Shown here one piece after another: positions 31,335 through 35,682 of a stretch of DNA of 35,682 nucleotides. Position 1 is the first letter of the stretch. Each line of letters opens with the position of its first letter. The stretch lies in NCBI RefSeq assembly GCF_001591505.1, contig NZ_BCVA01000053.1, forward strand, positions 1 to 35,682. Direction: 5' to 3'. The position numbers and the translations under genes were made by a program. The DNA comes from Neobacillus niacini NBRC 15566 (GTDB lineage Bacteria > Bacillota > Bacilli > Bacillales > Cytobacillaceae). The notes under the pieces were generated by a model, which had not been told where the DNA came from, did no database searches, and saw nothing but the letters and a program-made list of their open reading frames with translations.

Positions 31335-32684
31335 ATGAATGATTTATATGCAGATCGTCTGCCACCGCAAAATATTGAAGCTGAACAAGCTGTCTTAGGT
31401 GCTATTTTCTTAGAGCCCTCTGCTTTAACTGTGGCTTCCGAAATCTTGATACCAGAGGATTTCTATCGTGCCTCTCACCAAAAAATATTTAATGCGATGC
31501 TGAAGCTGAATGATGAAGGTAAGGTAGTTGACCTTGTAACGGTAACTGAGGAATTAGCTGCAGCGAAACTAATCGAAGATACAGGCGGAGTAAGTTATTT
31601 AAGTGAATTGGCAAGTTCTGTGCCGACAGCAGCTAATATCGAATATTATGCTAGAATCGTAGAAGAAAAATCTTTGCTCCGACGATTAATTCGGACAGCA
31701 ACTGAGATTGCTTCTGACGGCTATGCTCGTGAAGACGAGGTCGAAGCACTTTTAAGTGAGGCAGAAAAAAATATCCTTGCTGTTGCACAGCGCAAAAATG
31801 CTGGGGCCTTCCACAATATTAAAGATGTCCTTGTTCGTACGTATGACAATATTGAGCAAATGCACCAGAATGCTGGGGAAATTACGGGGCTTGAGACAGG
31901 ATTTATTGAGCTTGATAGAATGACAGCTGGTTTCCAGCGCAATGACTTAATCATTGTTGGTGCACGTCCTTCCGTAGGTAAAACCGCGTTTGCTTTAAAT
32001 GTTGCGCAAAATGTTGCACAAAAAACAGGTGAAAATATTGCCATCTTTAGTCTTGAGATGGGCGCAGAGCAGCTAGTCATGCGTCTATTGTGTGCCGAAG
32101 GGAATATTGATGCACAAAGACTTCGTACCGGTACACTAACAGATGATGACTGGGGCAAACTGACGATGGCGATGGGTAGCCTTTCCAACACAGGTATCTT
32201 TATTGATGATACGCCAGGGGTAAGAATAAGTGATATTCGTTCTAAGTGCCGCCGCTTAAAACAGGAGCATGGCTTAGGGATGATCCTAATCGATTACTTA
32301 CAGCTTATTTTAGGTAGCGGTCGTTCTGGCGAGAACCGTCAGCAGGAAGTATCAGAAATTTCCCGTTCTCTAAAGCAATTAGCTCGTGAGCTTCAGGTCC
32401 CAGTTATTGCCCTGTCACAGCTTTCCCGTGGCGTCGAGCAGCGTCAAGACAAACGTCCGATGATGTCCGATATCCGTGAATCTGGTTCGATTGAGCAGGA
32501 TGCTGATATCGTTGCCTTCTTATACCGTGATGACTACTATGACAAAGAATCAGAGAATAAAAACATCATTGAAATCATTATTGCCAAGCAGCGTAACGGT
32601 CCGACTGGCACAGTTTCACTGGCGTTTGTAAAGGAATATAATAAATTCGTTAACTTGGAGACGCGGTATGATCCGAGTGCTTAG
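31335..32684 (+). CDS. dnaC: Replicative DNA helicase DnaC (DnaB-type)
   Basis: RecA-fold hexameric helicase that unwinds DNA ahead of the replisome; named dnaC in B. subtilis but equivalent to E. coli DnaB. The protein has 449 residues. The N-terminal primase-interacting domain starts PPQNIEAEQAVLGA. Walker A is GARPSVGKTAFALN. Walker B is MILIDYLQLI, with the DNA-binding QLSRGVEQRQDKRPMMSDIRESG after it. It ends ETRYDPSA. The ATG follows AATAGGAGGTC. Terminators on both sides make it a single-gene unit. Confidence 0.98.
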   Translation: MNDLYADRLPPQNIEAEQAVLGAIFLEPSALTVASEILIPEDFYRASHQKIFNAMLKLNDEGKVVDLVTVTEELAAAKLIEDTGGVSYLSELASSVPTAANIEYYARIVEEKSLLRRLIRTATEIASDGYAREDEVEALLSEAEKNILAVAQRKNAGAFHNIKDVLVRTYDNIEQMHQNAGEITGLETGFIELDRMTAGFQRNDLIIVGARPSVGKTAFALNVAQNVAQKTGENIAIFSLEMGAEQLVMRLLCAEGNIDAQRLRTGTLTDDDWGKLTMAMGSLSNTGIFIDDTPGVRISDIRSKCRRLKQEHGLGMILIDYLQLILGSGRSGENRQQEVSEISRSLKQLARELQVPVIALSQLSRGVEQRQDKRPMMSDIRESGSIEQDADIVAFLYRDDYYDKESENKNIIEIIIAKQRNGPTGTVSLAFVKEYNKFVNLETRYDPSA

Positions 32685-32696
32685 TTTTTTGAGAAT

Positions 32697-32723
32697 CCAG
32701 CCAAGCTTTTGGCTGGGTTTTTT
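32697..32723 (+). terminator. Terminator after dnaC
   Basis: CCAGCCAA (32697-32704) and TTGGCTGG (32709-32716) form a perfect 8-bp stem, followed by GTTTTTT. Confidence 0.93.
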
Positions 32724-32810
32724 GTAAAATAAGGTATTTGTCTTTGTCAAACTAGGCTAGAGGTTGCGATCTAAGGTTATCGACCCATCTGTCGTTAGTA
32801 TATGAAGGAT

Positions 32811-32986
32811 GAGGAAAAGGTAATGGGAGAATCGTGCCCTTCTACCGTTATTGTAGCAGGATAAGGGAACGATACCGGGATAATCGTTCCCTTGACCTGA
32901 TAAAATATGGTGATAAGGGAACGATACTGAGAGAATTGTGCCCTTGACCTGATAAAAAGCGATAGTAAGGGAACGATACTGAACTT
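32811..32986. repeat. 52-bp tandem palindromic repeat (about 3.4 units)
   Basis: Units start at 32811 (degenerate), 32863, 32915 and 32967, exactly 52 bases apart; the last is cut after about 20 bases. Each unit carries AAGGGAACGAT and, 20 bases on, its inverted arm ATCGTTCCCTT (32883-32893) or ATTGTGCCCTT (32935-32945). The second unit has a perfect 11-bp stem with a 9-base loop. The spacer GACCTGATAAAA is conserved. No ORF covers this 32685-33028 gap. Downstream of it, on the minus strand, ends the NERD gene. Confidence 0.85.
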
Positions 32987-33028
32987 AAAATTAATAATTG
33001 CTATTAACAGGAAAATAGTTGCGACTTT

Positions 33029-33940
33029 TTACTGGGTACGGCATACATAATGTGACGCTCTTGCTTTACCAACAAGAACAAAGTATTTGGAAAGTATTCT
33101 TCGAACAGCCTTTTTTGACTTAAGACCTCCACACCAATCATGAATAGAATCAACAGTAATTTTCTTATCTGGAAAAAGTAATGTAAATTCCTTCACACTC
33201 CTCAAAACTGCTGCGTCTACCTCCTCTTTGCAACCGCACTTTTTACAAATCATTCGCTCATCTGTGAAAAAGGTATTACAGTTTTTTGAGCATATTATCC
33301 CTTTTTGTAACTTTTCATAGGAGTATTCGGGTAAGCGTGTATATGGGGACTCTTCTTGATGATGGTCAACTAATTGCTGTGCTAATTGATAGTATTTTTT
33401 ATTTAGCTTTACCGGCCTCTGATTTAATTTTTTCAAAAAGCGATTAAGCTGTGTAGGAAAAATAATAGCAGGATTGATTGAGGTTGTATTTAAATGAAAC
33501 TCGGGGTTGTTGAAGATAAGGTAGGATTCAATCTTATAATGGTGCCCTAATTTTAATAATAATTTTTGAAGTAAGGTCTCACAACGTTCAAGTTGGTGTA
33601 ATGGGTTCTTTTGAAGGGCACCTGCGGGGTTATACCATTTATCATCTTTGATCGAGTAATCTCCTTCAAAATATTTAACATCTAAAAGGTAAATTTTTTC
33701 GTAAGCAATGATTAAGGTATCAATTTGAAAATTTGAACCATGATATTCAAATAATAAATCATGGAGAATGAGCCATTCTTCTGTTAGTCCCTTAAGCCAA
33801 ATATCGCTTTTTAACTCTCCTTCGTAGCCCTTTGCAAGGTTATTGTAATTTAATGCCTGATCGTAGGAGGACTCCATTCGAGACTTTAAATATTTTAATA
33901 GGGTTAATTCTAGCTTTTCTGGCCGCGCTCTAAATAACAT
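33029..33940 (-). CDS. NERD-domain protein, putative nuclease
   Basis: Protein of 303 residues with an N-terminal nuclease-related (NERD) domain. The motif set fits a PD-(D/E)xK-like core: GYEGE with E42, QIDTLI with D74, and DVK at 87-89, followed by YFEGDY. The C-terminal part has Cys pairs, CSKNC then CKKCGC, that look like a zinc ribbon. The role is unknown. The longer frame to a TTG at 34012 is rejected; MLFRARPEKLE at 33940 follows GAGGAAGTG and matches NERD N-termini as I recall them. The gene runs against the replication direction between dnaC and purA, beside the 52-bp tandem repeat. It is the least housekeeping-like gene here. Confidence 0.75.
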   Translation of the reverse strand: MLFRARPEKLELTLLKYLKSRMESSYDQALNYNNLAKGYEGELKSDIWLKGLTEEWLILHDLLFEYHGSNFQIDTLIIAYEKIYLLDVKYFEGDYSIKDDKWYNPAGALQKNPLHQLERCETLLQKLLLKLGHHYKIESYLIFNNPEFHLNTTSINPAIIFPTQLNRFLKKLNQRPVKLNKKYYQLAQQLVDHHQEESPYTRLPEYSYEKLQKGIICSKNCNTFFTDERMICKKCGCKEEVDAAVLRSVKEFTLLFPDKKITVDSIHDWCGGLKSKKAVRRILSKYFVLVGKARASHYVCRTQ

Positions 33941-34030
33941 ATAACACTTCCTCATTATTATTTTTAAAAAAACTCTAGTACCTATTTTATGGAAATCCCT
34001 CATCCAATACAAGCTAGTTTCATAAATTAA

Positions 34031-34080
34031 TATTTTACGAACATATTTTAATAACCTAATATAAATCGTTCGTGTTTTAT
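34031..34080. promoter_or_regulatory. PurBox pair (PurR operator) before purA
   Basis: Two inverted motifs, TTACGAACAT at 34035-34044 and TCGTTCGTGT at 34066-34075, have CGAA and TTCG 27 bases apart. This is like the paired, oppositely facing PurBoxes bound by PurR in B. subtilis. They lie upstream of the -35. PurR represses purA there, so the same regulation is expected. Confidence 0.6.
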
Positions 34081-34109
34081 TGACTTTTAGCAGTAAATAT
34101 TGTTAAACT
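34080..34109 (+). promoter_or_regulatory. Promoter of purA
   Basis: TTGACT (34080-34085) and TAAACT (34104-34109), spaced by 18 bases, with TG just upstream of the -10. It lies about 45 bases before the purA start, next to the PurBox pair. Confidence 0.5.
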
Positions 34110-34154
34110 TGTCTGTGGGAAAAAGAAATGCGTATATAATTTGGAGGTGCCTTT

Positions 34155-35447
34155 ATGACATCAGTAGTGGTAGTTGGTACACAGTGGGGAGACGAAGGAA
34201 AGGGTAAAATTACCGATTTTCTTTCTGAGAATGCAGAAGCAATTGCTCGTTATCAAGGTGGAAATAACGCGGGGCATACCATTAAATTTAATGGAGAAAC
34301 ATACAAATTACACCTTATTCCATCTGGTATTTTTTATAAAGAAAAGATCTCTGTGATTGGGAATGGAATGGTAGTAGATCCGAAAGCTCTTGTTGCTGAG
34401 CTAGCTTACTTGCATGAAAAAGGAATTACTACGGATAATCTTCGTATCAGTAATCGTGCACATGTTATCCTTCCTTACCATTTAAAGCTTGATGTTGTGG
34501 AGGAAGAAAGCAAGGGTGCCAATAAAATTGGAACAACCAAAAAAGGAATTGGACCTGCTTATATGGATAAAGCAGCTCGTGTCGGCATCAGAATCGCTGA
34601 CTTACTTGAGCGCGATGTTTTTGAAGAAAAGCTTGAGCAAAATCTTGCTGAAAAAAACCGTTTATTTGAACGTATTTATGAGACTACAGGGTTCACTAAA
34701 GAGGAAATCTTAGACGAGTACTATGAATATGGACAGCAAATTAAACAATATGTTTGTGATACATCTGTCGTATTAAACGACGCTTTAGATGAAGGCAAAC
34801 GCGTTTTATTTGAAGGTGCACAAGGCGTTATGTTGGATATTGACCAAGGTACTTACCCATTTGTAACTTCTTCAAACCCAGTTGCAGGCGGTGTTACCAT
34901 TGGTTCTGGTGTTGGTCCATCCAAAATCACTCATGTTGTCGGAGTATGTAAAGCCTATACCTCTCGTGTAGGTGACGGACCATTCCCTACTGAATTACAT
35001 GATGAAATTGGAAATCAAATCCGGGAAGTTGGCCGTGAATATGGTACAACGACAGGACGTCCACGCCGTATTGGCTGGTTTGACAGCGTAGTTGTCCGCC
35101 ATGCCCGCCGTGTCAGCGGTCTTACCGACCTATCTTTGAATTCAATTGATGTATTATCAGGAATCGAAACGTTGAAGATTTGCACAGCTTACAGCTATAA
35201 AGGTGAATTAATTACTGAATATCCTGCGAGCTTAAAGGTATTAAGTCAATGTGAGCCAGTTTATGAAGAGCTTCCAGGCTGGACTGAGGATATTACAGGG
35301 GTTAAATCATTAGATGAATTGCCTGTTAATGCACGCCATTACGTTGAGCGTGTAACGCAGCTTACTGGAATACCATTAACAACTTTCTCTGTAGGACCAG
35401 ATCGCAATCAAACGAATGTTGTTCGCAGTCCTTGGAGACAAATTTAA
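34155..35447 (+). CDS. purA: Adenylosuccinate synthetase
   Basis: Converts IMP and aspartate to adenylosuccinate with GTP, the first committed step to AMP. The protein has 430 residues, as usual. N-terminal QWGDEGKGKITDFL is the GTP-binding signature with the catalytic Asp. GGNNAGHT binds phosphate. IGTTKKGIGPAYMDKAAR, VGVCKAYTSRVGDGPFPTEL and TTGRPRRIGWFD follow. The ATG has TTGGAGGTGCC upstream. A single gene with PurBoxes before it and a terminator after it. Confidence 0.98.
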   Translation: MTSVVVVGTQWGDEGKGKITDFLSENAEAIARYQGGNNAGHTIKFNGETYKLHLIPSGIFYKEKISVIGNGMVVDPKALVAELAYLHEKGITTDNLRISNRAHVILPYHLKLDVVEEESKGANKIGTTKKGIGPAYMDKAARVGIRIADLLERDVFEEKLEQNLAEKNRLFERIYETTGFTKEEILDEYYEYGQQIKQYVCDTSVVLNDALDEGKRVLFEGAQGVMLDIDQGTYPFVTSSNPVAGGVTIGSGVGPSKITHVVGVCKAYTSRVGDGPFPTELHDEIGNQIREVGREYGTTTGRPRRIGWFDSVVVRHARRVSGLTDLSLNSIDVLSGIETLKICTAYSYKGELITEYPASLKVLSQCEPVYEELPGWTEDITGVKSLDELPVNARHYVERVTQLTGIPLTTFSVGPDRNQTNVVRSPWRQI

Positions 35448-35454
35448 ACATAGA

Positions 35455-35487
35455 AAAGCCCTCAATTTCAGAGGGCTTTATCTTTTT
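35455..35487 (+). terminator. Terminator after purA
   Basis: AAAGCCCTC (35455-35463) pairs with GAGGGCTTT (35471-35479) over 7 bases, followed by a T-rich tail. Confidence 0.9.
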
Positions 35488-35510
35488 AAAAAACTTTTTT
35501 TAAAAAAGTA

Positions 35511-35540
35511 TTGCACTATATGTATAAACCATGCTAATAT
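35511..35540 (+). promoter_or_regulatory. Promoter of the tRNA-Lys gene
   Basis: TTGCAC (35511-35516) and TAATAT (35535-35540), spaced by 18 bases, with TGC just before the -10 (extended form). It lies 35 bases before the mature tRNA end. Confidence 0.65.
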
Positions 35541-35574
35541 AAAAAGCGTCGTCACGAACGAGGCACACTAGTAC

Positions 35575-35647
35575 GAGCCATTAGCTCAGTTGGTAGAGCA
35601 TCTGACTTTTAATCAGAGGGTCGAAGGTTCGAGTCCTTCATGGCTCA
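35575..35647 (+). tRNA. tRNA-Lys (anticodon UUU)
   Basis: A 73-base cloverleaf. The acceptor arm GAGCCAT (35575-35581) pairs with ATGGCTC (35640-35646), with A as discriminator. The D arm contains TAGCTCAGTTGGTAGAGCA. The anticodon stem TCTGA/TCAGA encloses the loop CTTTTAA with anticodon TTT (35608-35610). The T arm has GGTTCGAGTCC. No CCA is encoded. In B. subtilis a tRNA cluster lies beside purA, so more tRNAs may follow past the window edge. Confidence 0.97.
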
Positions 35648-35682
35648 TCAAGTTATTTTTGTAAGAAAATAACTTTCAATAT

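Noticed and set aside
31721..32191. 156-codon minus-strand ORF inside dnaC
   Set aside because: Antisense shadow rich in Ser, Ala and Arg; no start signal or domain.
32811..32986. CRISPR array
   Set aside because: The repeats are direct tandem copies of a 52-base unit with no unique spacers, and no cas gene is present.
33941..34012. Longer N-terminus of the NERD protein from TTG
   Set aside because: No ribosome site before 34012; the ATG at 33940 has GAGGAAGTG and starts at the family-like MLFRARPEKLE.

Overview
The window is the replication-origin region of a low-GC, spore-forming Bacillota genome of the family Bacillaceae. The gene order and protein sequences are close to those of Bacillus subtilis, and the intergenic repeats suggest a Bacillus-like genus rather than B. 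subtilis itself. No phage, transposase, CRISPR array or classical defence locus was seen. The sporulation-linked genes spoIIIJ, jag, noc, soj, spo0J and yyaC support a spore former.

Layout. Positions 1-706 carry no protein gene. They hold what looks like an rRNA-operon promoter firing off the left edge, a set of palindromic repeats and the gyrA terminator. From 707 to 9836, all on the minus strand, lies dnaA-dnaN-rlbA-recF-remB-gyrB-gyrA. The bipartite oriC lies on both sides of dnaA: a DnaA-box cluster between dnaA and rpmH (about 10047-10364), and DnaA boxes, a DnaA-trio and an AT-rich unwinding element between dnaA and dnaN (about 8320-8483). From 10540 onward nearly everything is on the plus strand, so genes on both sides are transcribed away from the origin: rpmH, rnpA, spoIIIJ, jag, mnmE, mnmG, rsmG, noc, soj, spo0J (with an internal parS), a DUF554 membrane protein, yyaC (minus), an MscS channel, a DUF951 protein, the molybdopterin oxidoreductase yyaE, ychF, rpsF-ssb-rpsR, yybS-gdpP-rplI, dnaC, a NERD-domain gene (minus), purA and a tRNA-Lys.

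The genes form a replication and chromosome-organisation core: initiator, clamp, helicase, SSB, gyrase, RecF, and the ParAB and Noc systems. Around it are genes for translation and tRNA modification, membrane-protein insertion, c-di-AMP turnover and AMP synthesis. All are ordinary housekeeping genes for this clade, and I found no clearly undescribed multi-gene system.

The less ordinary material is non-coding. It includes a 52-bp tandem palindromic repeat beside the NERD gene, several degenerate intergenic repeat families (some internally deleted), and a second parS-like palindrome between rpsF and ssb. There are also two DnaA boxes upstream of mnmE, a Spo0A-box-like site overlapping a DnaA box in oriC, a candidate sigma-H promoter before noc, and a PurBox pair before purA. 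Comparisons with B. subtilis proteins and with repeats in other genomes are from memory; no database search was run.
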